The translations under genes were made by a program, and so were the position numbers. From NCBI GenBank assembly GCA_020352775.1, contig CP070684.1, forward strand, positions 741,665 to 788,800: a DNA stretch of 47,136 bases, read 5' to 3'. Numbering within the stretch: the stretch's first letter is position 1; every line of letters begins with the position of its first letter. The DNA is from Candidatus Omnitrophota bacterium. GTDB lineage: Bacteria; Omnitrophota; Gorgyraeia; Duberdicusellales; 4484-171. The notes below the pieces were generated by a model that was not told the DNA's origin, ran no database searches, and saw only the letters and a program-made list of their open reading frames with translations. Below are positions 33,322-41,565 of the stretch, one piece after another.

Positions 33322-34267
33322 ATACATAATTATTACATTAATTATTATTTCAATGTTGGCGCTGGTATTTTTTATCAGGGGCAGACAGAAAGCAAGCGAT
33401 GGTTTTATGACCAAAGAGATGCATCCTGTTGTGGGGGATATAAGACTTACGGTTATTACAACTGGTGTTGTTGAGCCTCAAAATCGTCTTGAAATTAAAC
33501 CATCTATAAGTGGCCGCATCGAAGAGATTCTTGTCCGGGAGGGAGATAACATAAAGAAAGGAGATGTTTTAGCCCTGATGAGTTCCACTGAAAGAGCTGC
33601 CCTTGTTGATGCTGCGCGTTCTCAGGGAGAAGAAACATTGCGGTACTGGAAGGAGGTTTATAAACAGACCCCGATCATATCACCTATTGATGGAGAAGTT
33701 ATTGTTCGTGCTGTTGAGCCGGGCCAAACCGTGACTACAAGTGATGCGGTATTAGTTTTGTCGGATCGGCTCATCGTGAGCGCTCAGTTTGATGAAACCG
33801 ATATAGGACGGGTAGCGGTGGGTCAAGAGGCCGTGATAACACTTGATGCATATCCAGATGTGAGAATTCAAGGAGTTGTAGATCATATTGCTTATGAATC
33901 GGAATTAATCAGTAACGTTAATATTTATGACGTCGATATTTTGCCGCAGGAGATACCGGCATTTTTCCGCTCCGGCATGAGCGCTAATGTCGAGGTCATA
34001 GAAAAAAAGCGAGAAGGCGTTATACTTATACCGGCACATGCAGTAAATGAAGAAGAGGGTAGGACATTTGTTAAGGTGGTAAAGAAGCCGCAAAATACTA
34101 TAAAGGAGCGCGAAATTGAAATCGGCTTAAGTGATGAGAGAAATGTAGAGGTTATTTCAGGTTTAACTACTGCAGATGTTATTCTTTTAAGGGGGCAGGT
34201 TTATTCTCTTAAAAAGAAAAGTTCAGGAATAAATCCCTTTATGCCGTTTCGCGGAAGGAAAAAATGA
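33308..34267 (+). CDS. Periplasmic adaptor (HlyD/MacA-type membrane fusion protein)
   Basis: A single anchor (residues 5-24) is followed by TVITTGVVEPQNRLEIKPSISGRIEEILVREGDNIKKGDVLALM (first lipoyl half), a very short hairpin (ERAALVDAARSQGEETLRYWKEVY), the second lipoyl half IISPIDGEVIVRAVEPGQTV and beta-barrel SAQFDETDIGRVAVGQEAVITLDAYPD. The coiled-coil hairpin is much shorter than in E. coli MacA, so contact with TolC must differ. It overlaps the TolC gene by 14 bases and the MacB gene by 4. Confidence 0.9.
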   Translation: MLKNKYIIITLIIISMLALVFFIRGRQKASDGFMTKEMHPVVGDIRLTVITTGVVEPQNRLEIKPSISGRIEEILVREGDNIKKGDVLALMSSTERAALVDAARSQGEETLRYWKEVYKQTPIISPIDGEVIVRAVEPGQTVTTSDAVLVLSDRLIVSAQFDETDIGRVAVGQEAVITLDAYPDVRIQGVVDHIAYESELISNVNIYDVDILPQEIPAFFRSGMSANVEVIEKKREGVILIPAHAVNEEEGRTFVKVVKKPQNTIKEREIEIGLSDERNVEVISGLTTADVILLRGQVYSLKKKSSGINPFMPFRGRKK

Positions 34268-36222
34268 TCGAGCTTAGGAATGCTTCCAAAACTTATCATA
34301 CCGGCAAGGTGCCGCTGCGCGCCTTGCGCAATGTTACTCTGAGCATTTCTGCCGGTGAGTTCGTAGCTATTACGGGACCATCGGGTTCCGGAAAGTCAAC
34401 TCTTTTGCATATTCTGGGACTCCTAGATCGTTCAGATAGTGGTTCTTATAGCATGCTTGGGACTGAAGTGTCCAAGCTAGCTGACGTAGAGCTGGCAACA
34501 CTAAGGAATCGTTTGGTCGGTTTTGTTTTTCAACAGTTCCATCTGCTTCGCAGGACCAAAGCATTGGAGAATGTTGAGTTGCCTCTTATTTATTCTGGAA
34601 AAAAAAGCATTATTGAAAAGGCAGCCGAGAAGTTAGATTCTGTAGGGTTGTCTCAGCGTTCCGAGCATTTGCCAAGCCAGCTATCAGGAGGAGAACAGCA
34701 AAGAGTTGTTATCGCCCGGGCCCTAGTAAATGATCCGATGATAATTCTTGCCGATGAGCCTACCGGCAATTTGGATACAAAGAGCGAAGAGGAAATAATG
34801 CGTATCTTTAAGGGGTTAAATGAAGAGGGAAAAACCGTCATAATGGTTACCCATGAAAAAGAGATCGCACAATTTGCAAAAAGAATCATCGCGATGCGGG
34901 ATGGAGAGATTATTTCAGATCAGAGAAAGGATGCTAAAGGAGGGGTTACTGAGAGTAATCTATCCGTTAAAGAAATACTTAGCGAGAGCCATTCTCGTTT
35001 TGCCAAAGTAGAATTAAAAGAGCATATCCGCCAGTCATTTCGAGCGGTTTTGTCAAATAAAGTGAGATCTTTACTTTCAATGCTTGGCATCTTATTTGGC
35101 GTGGCTGCTGTTATAGCTATGCTTGCTTTGGGTCAAGGAGCAAAGTTGTCTATGGAGGATAGGATTAAGAGTCTTGGCTCCAATCTTTTATCAATACAAG
35201 GTGGTTCAGGAAAAGCCAGGGGAGTGGCTCGTGGCGCAGGAACTGTAACACGTTTTACAATTAGTGATGTCAATGCCATTAGAGGCTTAAAGCCTTTAGT
35301 AAAGAGGTCTACTGGTTACGTAAACAGCAGCGGTCAAGTCGTATACAAGAATGAAAATTGGAATACAAGGATTGAAGGGGTGGGTTATGATTACGGTTAT
35401 ATGCGTGCTGCTATACCTGAAATCGGCAGGTGGTTTACAAATGAAGAAATTGCAAAGCGTGATAAAGTAACTATATTAGGGCTAACCGTGGTAGAGAAGC
35501 TTTTTGGAGATAAAAACCCTATTGGCGAGATAATCAAAGTAAACCGTATAAATTTCAAGGTTATAGGTATTGCACCTGAAAAGGGAGCCAGAGGCTGGCG
35601 GGATCAAGACGATGTTATCTATATGCCTCTTACGACAGGTATGTATCGGGTTATGGGTAAGGATTATTTGGATGGGATTTATGCCGAAGTAGATGATGCC
35701 GAATCAATAGAAGATGCGCAGGAACAAATTAAACAGCTTATCATAAAAAGACATCGTATATATAAAAGCCCTGAGGACTATTTCCATATGCATGATATGA
35801 GTGAAATTCAAGAGATGCTAACTGCTACCACCAAGACCATGAGTATTCTTTTGGGTTGCATTGCGGCGATATCTCTTTTAGTGGGAGGTATCGGTATTAT
35901 GAATATTATGTTGGTTTCTGTTACGGAGCGTACGCGTGAAATAGGATTGCGTAAGGCTATTGGAGCCTGTAGGCGAGATATAATGTCGCAATTTTTGATA
36001 GAGGCGGTGGTAATGACTTTTAGTGGCGGTTTAATGGGCATTATTTTGGGGGCAGGAGCAGCATTTATAATGTCAACGGTTGTGGGATGGGCTACTAAAG
36101 TTTCACTTTTTAGTGTTATTTTAGCCACTACTTTTTCTGTTGCAGTTGGTATTGGTTTCGGCCTTTGGCCGGCAAAGAAAGCTGCACAACTTGATCCTAT
36201 CGAGGCCCTAATATACGAATAA
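34264..36222 (+). CDS. macB: MacB-type ABC transporter, ATPase and permease fused
   Basis: The 652-residue protein has an N-terminal ATPase (Walker [11 protein letters not shown]-loop VFQQFHLL, signature LSGGEQQR, Walker [13 protein letters not shown]-loop MVTHEKE), then a first TM helix near 270, a MacB periplasmic domain (about 295-500) and three TM helices in the FtsX fold ([23 protein letters not shown] near 555). MacB powers export of macrolides, peptides or lipoproteins through TolC by a mechanotransmission cycle. The complete three-gene machine is present in order TolC-adaptor-MacB with overlapping genes. The substrate is unknown. Confidence 0.93.
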   Translation: MIELRNASKTYHTGKVPLRALRNVTLSISAGEFVAITGPSGSGKSTLLHILGLLDRSDSGSYSMLGTEVSKLADVELATLRNRLVGFVFQQFHLLRRTKALENVELPLIYSGKKSIIEKAAEKLDSVGLSQRSEHLPSQLSGGEQQRVVIARALVNDPMIILADEPTGNLDTKSEEEIMRIFKGLNEEGKTVIMVTHEKEIAQFAKRIIAMRDGEIISDQRKDAKGGVTESNLSVKEILSESHSRFAKVELKEHIRQSFRAVLSNKVRSLLSMLGILFGVAAVIAMLALGQGAKLSMEDRIKSLGSNLLSIQGGSGKARGVARGAGTVTRFTISDVNAIRGLKPLVKRSTGYVNSSGQVVYKNENWNTRIEGVGYDYGYMRAAIPEIGRWFTNEEIAKRDKVTILGLTVVEKLFGDKNPIGEIIKVNRINFKVIGIAPEKGARGWRDQDDVIYMPLTTGMYRVMGKDYLDGIYAEVDDAESIEDAQEQIKQLIIKRHRIYKSPEDYFHMHDMSEIQEMLTATTKTMSILLGCIAAISLLVGGIGIMNIMLVSVTERTREIGLRKAIGACRRDIMSQFLIEAVVMTFSGGLMGIILGAGAAFIMSTVVGWATKVSLFSVILATTFSVAVGIGFGLWPAKKAAQLDPIEALIYE

Positions 36223-36244
36223 ATAACAAGCCTTTAAATTCAAT

Positions 36245-37588
36245 ATGAAACCAAGAAATAATCTGGCTGAAGGGCCAATTGCCAAAAAGCTCACTTCTTT
36301 GACTATCCCCATGGTTTTTGGGATGCTTTCAATGGTAGTTTTTAACCTTGTGGATACCTTTTTTGTCTCTAGGTTAGGTACTAAAGAATTAGCTGCAATG
36401 GGGTTTACTTTCCCGGTGGTCATGTTTGTTGTAAGTGTTTCTTTAGGGTTAGGGGTTGCCACGGCATCAATTGTTTCACGTGCCATAGGCAGAGGAGACC
36501 ACCATCAGGTCCAGCGCCTTACCACGGATAGTATTGTTATTTCCCTCATTGTTGTAGTTATTTTCGCAGTTATAGGTATACTTACCATGGATTGGGTGTT
36601 TCGGCTTTTAGGGGCAGAAAAAGATATACTTTCTTTAGTTAAACAGTATATGAGGATTTGGTATTTGGGGGTTGCATTTGTCGTGATTCCCATGGTTGGT
36701 AATAATGCCATAAGAGCCTGCGGAGATACTCTTTTTCCCAGTCTTATTATGATATCTTCAACCCTTATTAATGTTATATTGGATCCGCTTTTAATTTTTG
36801 GATTAGGAGGTTTTCCACGCCTAGAATTAGCAGGCGCAGCCCTTGCCACCGTTATTGCCAGGGCCGGGGCATTGGTGTTTTCATTTTTAGTGCTTCACTT
36901 TAGAGAGAAGTTACTTGATTTTTCCCTACCTCCTTTAGCTGAGCTTAAGGATTCTTTAGGACAAATATTTTATATCGGTATTCCTTCTGCCGCTACAAGG
37001 CTTTTATTGCCGGTAACTATGGCAGTTATTATGAGGATGGTAGCTGGCTTTGGTGCCGCGGCAGTTGCAGCTTTTGGTGTTGCGATTAAGGTTGAGATGT
37101 TTGTTTTTATGGTGATTATGGCGCTTGCCACTGCTCTTGTACCTTTTATCGGGCAGAACTGGGGCGCAAAGCGTTTTGAGCGGGTCAAAGAGGCAATACG
37201 CTGTGCAAATAAATTTTCCATATGGTGGGGGGTAGGGCATTTTGTTTTGTTTGTATTTTTAGCATTACCCTTAGGTTATTTATTTAGTAAAGACCCAGAA
37301 GTCTCAAGGATTATCACTTATTATTTATGGATCATACCAGTTAGTTATGGTCTTCGCGGGGCATCTTTTTTATCGATCTCAGCATTTAATGCAATTAATA
37401 AACCACTAATTGCTACTGGCCTGAACTTAGTACGGATGTTTTTACTATATATTCCTTTTGCTTATATTGGGTCATTAATCGCAGGGGTAATTGGGCTGTT
37501 TTTTGGGTTATGTTTGGCCAATATTATGGCCGGGTTAGTTGCGATCCGCTGGAGTAGGCGGATTTATAGAAGGTTTTACATTTCTTAG
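36245..37588 (+). CDS. MATE family efflux transporter
   Basis: The 447-residue protein has about twelve membrane helices and the MATE hallmarks: EGPIAKKLTSLTIPMVFGMLSMVVFNLVDTFFVSRLGTKELAAMGFTF, the second-half counterpart GIPSAATRLLLPVTMAVIMRMV and FIGQNWGAKRFERVKEAI. These are Na+ or H+ antiporters for cationic drugs. It starts 22 bases after macB with no clear ribosome site and is probably the last gene of the efflux unit. Confidence 0.93.
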   Translation: MKPRNNLAEGPIAKKLTSLTIPMVFGMLSMVVFNLVDTFFVSRLGTKELAAMGFTFPVVMFVVSVSLGLGVATASIVSRAIGRGDHHQVQRLTTDSIVISLIVVVIFAVIGILTMDWVFRLLGAEKDILSLVKQYMRIWYLGVAFVVIPMVGNNAIRACGDTLFPSLIMISSTLINVILDPLLIFGLGGFPRLELAGAALATVIARAGALVFSFLVLHFREKLLDFSLPPLAELKDSLGQIFYIGIPSAATRLLLPVTMAVIMRMVAGFGAAAVAAFGVAIKVEMFVFMVIMALATALVPFIGQNWGAKRFERVKEAIRCANKFSIWWGVGHFVLFVFLALPLGYLFSKDPEVSRIITYYLWIIPVSYGLRGASFLSISAFNAINKPLIATGLNLVRMFLLYIPFAYIGSLIAGVIGLFFGLCLANIMAGLVAIRWSRRIYRRFYIS

Positions 37589-37602
37589 AAGAGGTTTATA
37601 AT
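37575..37602 (+). promoter_or_regulatory. Possible promoter before YbjQ copy 1
   Basis: TTTACA (37575-37580), 16 bases, TATAAT (37597-37602). It overlaps the end of the MATE gene. A 14-codon open frame with AAGGAG (ATG 37641) lies between it and the YbjQ gene. Confidence 0.5.
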
Positions 37603-37696
37603 AGTAGTTAAATGATTTTGATTTTTATTGACAAGGAGTTATGAAAACAGGCACAGGGGGAACCGAACGTAAGTGGACAAATTAAAGGAGGGAGTG

Positions 37697-38254
37697 ATGA
37701 AAATATTTCGACTGATTGGCTCTTTAGCTTTCGTGCTAGGGCTATTCACTGCAGTATTTGCCGGGATACCCTGGCTTGTGGTAGTTGAGGATGATCCGGT
37801 CATACCCTGGTGGTTTCGGATAGCGATTTTTTCTCTTCTGGGTGGTATCCTGGTTGTCTTGATGGCAGTGGCTATTGAACAGAGAAAAGCCAAGGCACTG
37901 GCGGGGGAGCTTCCACCTGCGGGGTCCGAATCCGGGATGTTGCTGCTTAATTCTACAGATGTCCCTGGACGTGAGCTCACCAAGATTCTGGGTTTGGTCA
38001 AAGGGCACACTATTTATGCCATCTGGCTTGGAAAGGATCTCTCTGCTTTGCTGAGACTGATCCTTGGCGGTGAATTGACCGAGTATACGGAAATGATTGG
38101 ACGGGCTCGCCAGCTAGCCACCGATCGGATGATCGCCCAGGCTGAGAAGTTGGGGGCTGATGCGATCATCAACGTGCGCTATATGACCAATAGTGTTGTC
38201 GGTAGCGCCGCTGAACTTTTGGCCTACGGCACAGCCGTTAAGCTGAGCAAATAG
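37697..38254 (+). CDS. YbjQ (UPF0145)-domain membrane protein, copy 1
   Basis: I start at ATG 37697 after AAAGGAGGG; a GTG at 37673 adds eight residues through that site. The 185-residue protein has two N-terminal membrane helices (about 7-30 and 40-62), a linker, and a C-terminal YbjQ/UPF0145 domain (100-185) with GHTIYAIWLGKDL, TEMIGRARQLATDRMIAQA and GADAIINVRYMTNSV. YbjQ domains form pentamers, and a heavy-metal role has been proposed without proof. A second copy at 44735 is identical in 167 of 185 residues and is close to identical from residue 97 on. GC is visibly higher than in neighbouring genes. Confidence 0.85.
   Translation: MKIFRLIGSLAFVLGLFTAVFAGIPWLVVVEDDPVIPWWFRIAIFSLLGGILVVLMAVAIEQRKAKALAGELPPAGSESGMLLLNSTDVPGRELTKILGLVKGHTIYAIWLGKDLSALLRLILGGELTEYTEMIGRARQLATDRMIAQAEKLGADAIINVRYMTNSVVGSAAELLAYGTAVKLSK
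37697..38254 (+). repeat. Direct repeat, left copy (YbjQ gene)
   Basis: This 558-base segment is highly similar along its whole length to 44735-45292 in the same orientation. Similarity stops at the gene ends, apart from an AAAGGA-type ribosome site before both. Confidence 0.9.
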
Positions 38255-38422
38255 AATAATAAATTACGCCTTCCGTTTTTTCCGCAACCCTAATATTAGA
38301 TTCAGGCGGACATGACTGACTGAAGGCAGGCAATGCCTAGCCTATATGATTCGGCGGCCTAAACAGTCACAGTCGGGCGGCTCCAATCCTTTGGATTTAT
38401 GTAGCGTCCTTTGTGTGCCTGC

Positions 38423-38451
38423 TTGGTTCTTGCAAGAGAATTTGTTATAAT
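38423..38451 (+). promoter_or_regulatory. Promoter of Cys-rich protein gene
   Basis: TTGGTT (38423-38428), 17 bases, TATAAT (38446-38451). Bases 38439-38454 match 14 of 16 in the conserved promoter blocks at 20161 and 23698. Confidence 0.6.
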
Positions 38452-38510
38452 AATGCTCGTTATGAAACCTAAAGCCTATACTTGTAAGCACAGGTGTCCC
38501 GTTTAATAAG

Positions 38511-39182
38511 ATGTTAATAACGTCATTCCCAGAAATCGAACAAATCCTTAAAGAACGAATTAAGGCGATTGATTACCAGTCTTTTGAGGGTATTTGCCCT
38601 GGTGATTGTCGAAAGCTATTTTCTGAGTGTTATGGGATGTGTTGCAGCTTATATGTGGGTTTAACTCAGGAGGAAGCCGACGTATTAAAGAAGCTTGCTA
38701 TTGAAAAGGCTGAAGAATTTAGAAAAATAGGCGTTAAGCTGCCAGAAAAGGTAGTTGTTTACGATCCGCAAAGTAACCGTAATTACCTGAATAAGCGACG
38801 GCGATCTTTTGGCCAGCTTGCAGGGATTGTACACACGCTGCTAAGACGTGCCCATAAAAACTACCCACTTACCTTTAAGTTGTTTAAAGACTTTACCTAT
38901 ACTTGTGTATTTTCTCTTGATAGCGGGGATTGTGCATTGCAGAGGCTAGCTTTAGCTGAATCCCATCACCCCTGGTATTACAAACCCCTTAATTGTTGGA
39001 AGTATCCCTTAAGTATTAATAACGGAATTTTGTCGGTGTTTGATAGAGAAGTAAATCCTTGTTTTCCCTGCAATCAAGACAATAAGAGTAACGGAAGGGC
39101 AGTAGAAGTATTAAAAGAGGAATTAGCTTTCTTGGGTAAGATAATTGAGCGTGATCTTATCTCGGAGCTTAATCGGGATTAG
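38511..39182 (+). CDS. Cys-rich protein of unknown function, 223 residues
   Basis: Ten or more cysteines stand out: C29, C33, C40, C44 and C45 (CPGDCRKLFSECYGMCC), then TYTCVFSLDSGDC, NCWKYPL and NPCFPC. The pattern recalls the putative zinc- or iron-chelating YkgJ/DUF3109 proteins but I cannot assign it firmly. There is no signal peptide. No convincing ribosome site precedes ATG 38511. Its stop overlaps by four bases with the stop of the minus-strand repeat protein. It is the first gene inside the interval bounded by the two YbjQ copies. Confidence 0.7.
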   Translation: MLITSFPEIEQILKERIKAIDYQSFEGICPGDCRKLFSECYGMCCSLYVGLTQEEADVLKKLAIEKAEEFRKIGVKLPEKVVVYDPQSNRNYLNKRRRSFGQLAGIVHTLLRRAHKNYPLTFKLFKDFTYTCVFSLDSGDCALQRLALAESHHPWYYKPLNCWKYPLSINNGILSVFDREVNPCFPCNQDNKSNGRAVEVLKEELAFLGKIIERDLISELNRD

Positions 39183-39658
39183 CGGTTAAGGTCCTCGCCT
39201 TTATGTTGGTTTGATATACTTTCTAATTTCGGCATTATATGTTCTAACTTAGGCATTGTTACATTTTCCAGTTTAGGCATTGCGCTGCTACCGTGTATTT
39301 TTCCATAGGTGCGATCAAATCTTTCTAATTTCCACATCCGTGAGTCTGGCTGGATCCTATCTCCGTGCTCACCATCATCCATTGCCTGATTTTCCAGCTT
39401 AGGCATTGTAGTGCCTCGGTGTACTTTGCCATAAGTATGATCAAGATTTTGCGTCTGGATTTTACCGTAGTCAAGTGCTTGGTTAGCCGGTACTGGTTTA
39501 GCTACATTACGCTTTATGCCGCGGTGCCTATATCGTCTATTTATTTGTCTGCCCCTCGCAGGATGGGTTGAAATGTTTCTAGGGCCAGGCAGAGCATTTT
39601 GGACAAAATTTACAGCAAAAATACATGTTGTAATGATTACACTAGCTATTTTGCGCAT
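39179..39658 (-). CDS. Secreted MPKLE-repeat protein of unknown function
   Basis: The 159-residue product starts with a signal peptide (KIASVIITTCIFAVNFVQNALPG), preceded on the minus strand by GGAGG, and continues as a basic, low-complexity secreted protein. A unit close to DRTYGKIHGSSAMPKLEN occurs twice and shorter MPKLE units occur four times in total. Such short-motif repetition suggests slippage-driven growth of a surface or binding protein. No family recognised. It is convergent with the Cys-rich gene. Confidence 0.65.
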   Translation of the reverse strand: MRKIASVIITTCIFAVNFVQNALPGPRNISTHPARGRQINRRYRHRGIKRNVAKPVPANQALDYGKIQTQNLDHTYGKVHRGTTMPKLENQAMDDGEHGDRIQPDSRMWKLERFDRTYGKIHGSSAMPKLENVTMPKLEHIMPKLESISNQHKGEDLNR

Positions 39659-39851
39659 AATTACCTCCAGTTTTTATTGTGTTATATAAATATATATTAT
39701 CTGGTTTTTACAATAAGTCAATGTGAAAGAGGAGAGAGGGCGATTTCAAACCGTGGAACTAAATATAATAACGGAATTAAAACTTTATAGGGGAAGCTTG
39801 CATTTTTAACCCCTTATAGTGAATTAAGTTGCAAGGGATTTTTATTTTAAC

Positions 39852-39880
39852 TTGACCTCTAGTTAGGGGTGTGATAAGGT
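39852..39880 (+). promoter_or_regulatory. Promoter of the arsenic operon
   Basis: TTGACC (39852-39857), 17 bases, TAAGGT (39875-39880), followed immediately by the 22-base palindrome. Confidence 0.7.
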
Positions 39881-39881
39881 A

Positions 39882-39903
39882 ATTATGAACATATGTTCAT
39901 AAT
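39882..39903 (+). promoter_or_regulatory. Perfect 22-bp palindromic operator of the arsenic operon
   Basis: The half-site ATTATGAACAT (39882-39892) is followed by its exact reverse complement. It starts one base after the -10 box and covers the expected transcription start. The core TGAACAnnTGTTCA is the pattern of ArsR/SmtB-family operators (from memory, 12-2-12 type). Confidence 0.8.
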
Positions 39904-39915
39904 AATGTGAGTGAT

Positions 39916-40227
39916 ATGAGACCAAAAAAGACAAGATGGGTTAAGTGTGAACCGGGAGAAAGATGTTTTATACCACAGCATAAATCTTTTGGTTCATTGA
40001 AAGGAATATTTTTAAGCCTCGATGAATTTGAAGCTATTAGGCTTTCTAACTTTGAAGGATTAAAACAGGTAGATGCCGCAAGAAAAATGAAAATATCCCG
40101 CCCTACTTTTTCAAGAATTATTACCTCGGCTCATAAAAAGATAGCAGATGCTTTGGTAAATATAAAAGCTATAAAAATTGAAGGTGGATGTTGTGAAATT
40201 ATTAAGAGGAGGAAGAAAGGTGGATAA
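39916..40227 (+). CDS. UPF0251/DUF134 helix-turn-helix regulator
   Basis: I start at ATG 39916, giving the normal opening MRPKKTRWVKCEPGERCFIP; a GTG at 39907 would add three residues. The 103-residue protein has LSLDEFEAIRLSNFEGLKQVDAARKMKISRPTFSRIITSAHKKIADALV, the sigma-like helix-turn-helix of UPF0251, and ends with GGCCEI. Family members are predicted DNA-binding proteins often found beside metal-cofactor genes. Here it is the first gene of the arsenic operon and lies 13 bases after the palindrome, so it may be the operon's own regulator. Cysteines at CEPGERC and GGCC are possible As(III) ligands (inference). Confidence 0.85.
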   Translation: MRPKKTRWVKCEPGERCFIPQHKSFGSLKGIFLSLDEFEAIRLSNFEGLKQVDAARKMKISRPTFSRIITSAHKKIADALVNIKAIKIEGGCCEIIKRRKKGG

Positions 40228-40418
40228 AAAAAACTTTTTTTGCCATCGGAATAGCAGTATTAATTTTTGCAATAATTCTTGTATACGAATGGGGTGGGGC
40301 CTGGAAAGGCCACAAAACCGCTCTAGAGAAAAGTGGTGTTATTACTACTGAGTTTTTAAAACAAGAAAAAATTCCTAAAGTAGAAGAAATTAAAAAATGG
40401 ATTGAAATGGTAAAGTAA
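40220..40418 (+). pseudogene. Small membrane protein gene interrupted by a +1-type frameshift at an A8 run
   Basis: GTG at 40220, inside the last codons of the UPF0251 gene and after AGGAGGAAGAAA, opens with GTG GAT AAA; the coding frame from about 40233 to the TAA at 40416-40418 reads TFFAIGIAVLIFAIILVYEW, then a polar tail GHKTALEKSGVITTEFLKQEK and KKWIEMVK. The two frames differ by one base at AAAAAAAA-C-TTTTTTT (40226-40240). With one A fewer the gene would read continuously from GTG as MDKKTFFAIGIAVLIFAII. The TAA overlaps the ATG of the next gene (TAATG), as expected for a translated operon member. Sequence error, a real mutation, or transcriptional slippage are all possible. Confidence 0.65.
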
Positions 40419-40855
40419 TGAAAATCAAAATTCTGTTTTGTGTAGTATTAATTTCAATTTTTTCTGCGACTAGTATTGTTACCGGGCATGCTGCACAAAA
40501 TTCAGAAAATATTTCATCAGACCATGTGACAGTATATTATTTTCACCAAAATTTCCGATGTATCAATTGTCGCAATATTGAACAATATGCAAAAGAAGTT
40601 GTTGAGCAGAGCTTTGTAAATGAACTTCTCTCGGGCAGGTTATTTTTTAAAGCAATAAATGTTGAAGAGAAGAGTAACGAACATTTTGTTAATGATTACC
40701 AACTTTATACAAGGTCCTTAGTGTTATCTTTAGTAAAAAACGGCAAGGAAATAGAATCAAAAAATCTTACAAAGGTTTGGGAATATTTAAGAAATAAATC
40801 ACGGTTTCAGCGATACGTTAAAGACGAAATAACCGATTATCTTAATAAATTATGA
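40418..40855 (+). CDS. arsF: ArsF-like exported thioredoxin-fold protein
   Basis: The 145-residue protein has a signal peptide (KILFCVVLISIFSATSIVTGHA) and a thioredoxin-like domain beginning HVTVYYFHQNFRCINCRNIEQYAKEVVE with a CINC redox pair at 52-55. This matches the family named after ArsF of the Shewanella arsEFG arsenic locus, where it is annotated as a nitroreductase-linked subunit, but the CxxC and fold only support a thiol-disulfide or metalloid-binding role. It overlaps the previous gene by one base (TAATG) and the next by four (ATGA). Confidence 0.8.
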   Translation: MKIKILFCVVLISIFSATSIVTGHAAQNSENISSDHVTVYYFHQNFRCINCRNIEQYAKEVVEQSFVNELLSGRLFFKAINVEEKSNEHFVNDYQLYTRSLVLSLVKNGKEIESKNLTKVWEYLRNKSRFQRYVKDEITDYLNKL

Positions 40856-41553
40856 CTAGCTATACGATGATGCCGATATTATATGCATTATGGTTGGGGA
40901 TACTTACTTCAATAAATCCATGTCCCCTTGCCACAAATATTGCTGCAATATCTTTTTTGTCTAAGAGGATAGAGCATATAAAATTTGTATTTTGGGCAGG
41001 GCTATTTTATACAATTGGCAGAATGGTGGCATATGCAATTTTGGGGTTTATTATTACATATTCTTTTCTAGGTGTACCCATAATTGCAAATTTCTTGCAA
41101 AAATATATGAATAGAGCTTTGGGCCCTATATTGATTATTGTAGGATTATTTCTTCTTGGAGTTTTAAAGTTTAATGTGACAGGATTTAGCATTTCTAAAG
41201 ATCGACAAAATACTATGGTCCAATCTGGAATAAAGGGTTCCTTTGTTTTGGGCTTTATTTTTGCACTTTCTTTTTGCCCGAGTTCGGCTGCTTTGTTTTT
41301 TGGTAGTTTAATACCATTGTCGCTTAGTTCCAAATCTGGGCTATTACTTCCTTTCGTTTATGGAATAGGTACGGGTTTACCGGTTATTATTTTTTCGGTA
41401 TGTATTGCCCAAGGAGTAGAGTCGATAGCTCATTGGTTTCATAAGATAACAAAGATTGAAATATACGCAAGAAAAATTACAGGAGTAATTTTCTTTTTAG
41501 TTGGATTATATTATGTTTGGACATATTGGTTAGTAATTTTCATAAATAAATAA
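40852..41553 (+). CDS. arsG: ArsG-like permease (CcdA/DsbD-type membrane protein)
   Basis: The 233-residue protein has about six membrane helices with internal duplication: LWLGILTSINPCPLATNIAAISFLSKR and GFIFALSFCPSSAALFFGSLIPLSL, each with the cysteine-proline pair of CcdA/DsbD cores. It matches, by memory, the ArsG family linked to aromatic arsenical efflux, though CcdA-type electron transfer to the exported ArsF-like CINC protein is an equally good reading. It overlaps arsF by four bases and precedes the ACR3 gene by 12. Confidence 0.82.
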   Translation: MTSYTMMPILYALWLGILTSINPCPLATNIAAISFLSKRIEHIKFVFWAGLFYTIGRMVAYAILGFIITYSFLGVPIIANFLQKYMNRALGPILIIVGLFLLGVLKFNVTGFSISKDRQNTMVQSGIKGSFVLGFIFALSFCPSSAALFFGSLIPLSLSSKSGLLLPFVYGIGTGLPVIIFSVCIAQGVESIAHWFHKITKIEIYARKITGVIFFLVGLYYVWTYWLVIFINK

Positions 41554-41565
41554 AAGGAGTATAAG

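Noticed and set aside
37641-37685. 14-codon open frame with AAGGAG before YbjQ copy 1
   Set aside because: Could be a leader peptide but is absent before copy 2 and has no diagnostic codon run.
38255-38510. tRNA or structured RNA in the GC-richer gap after YbjQ copy 1
   Set aside because: No cloverleaf or CCA-adjacent acceptor stem could be drawn; only a short AGGCA-A-TGCCT hairpin and the promoter at 38423 are visible.
39260-39420. CRISPR-like or tandem array suggested by repeated TTTAGGCATT
   Set aside because: The repeats are unequal, in frame and encode the MPKLE motif of the minus-strand protein.
39599-39790. Open frame of 63 codons on the plus strand
   Set aside because: It lies across the promoter and start of the minus-strand repeat protein, has no ribosome site and a cysteine/tyrosine-rich composition typical of AT-rich noncoding DNA.
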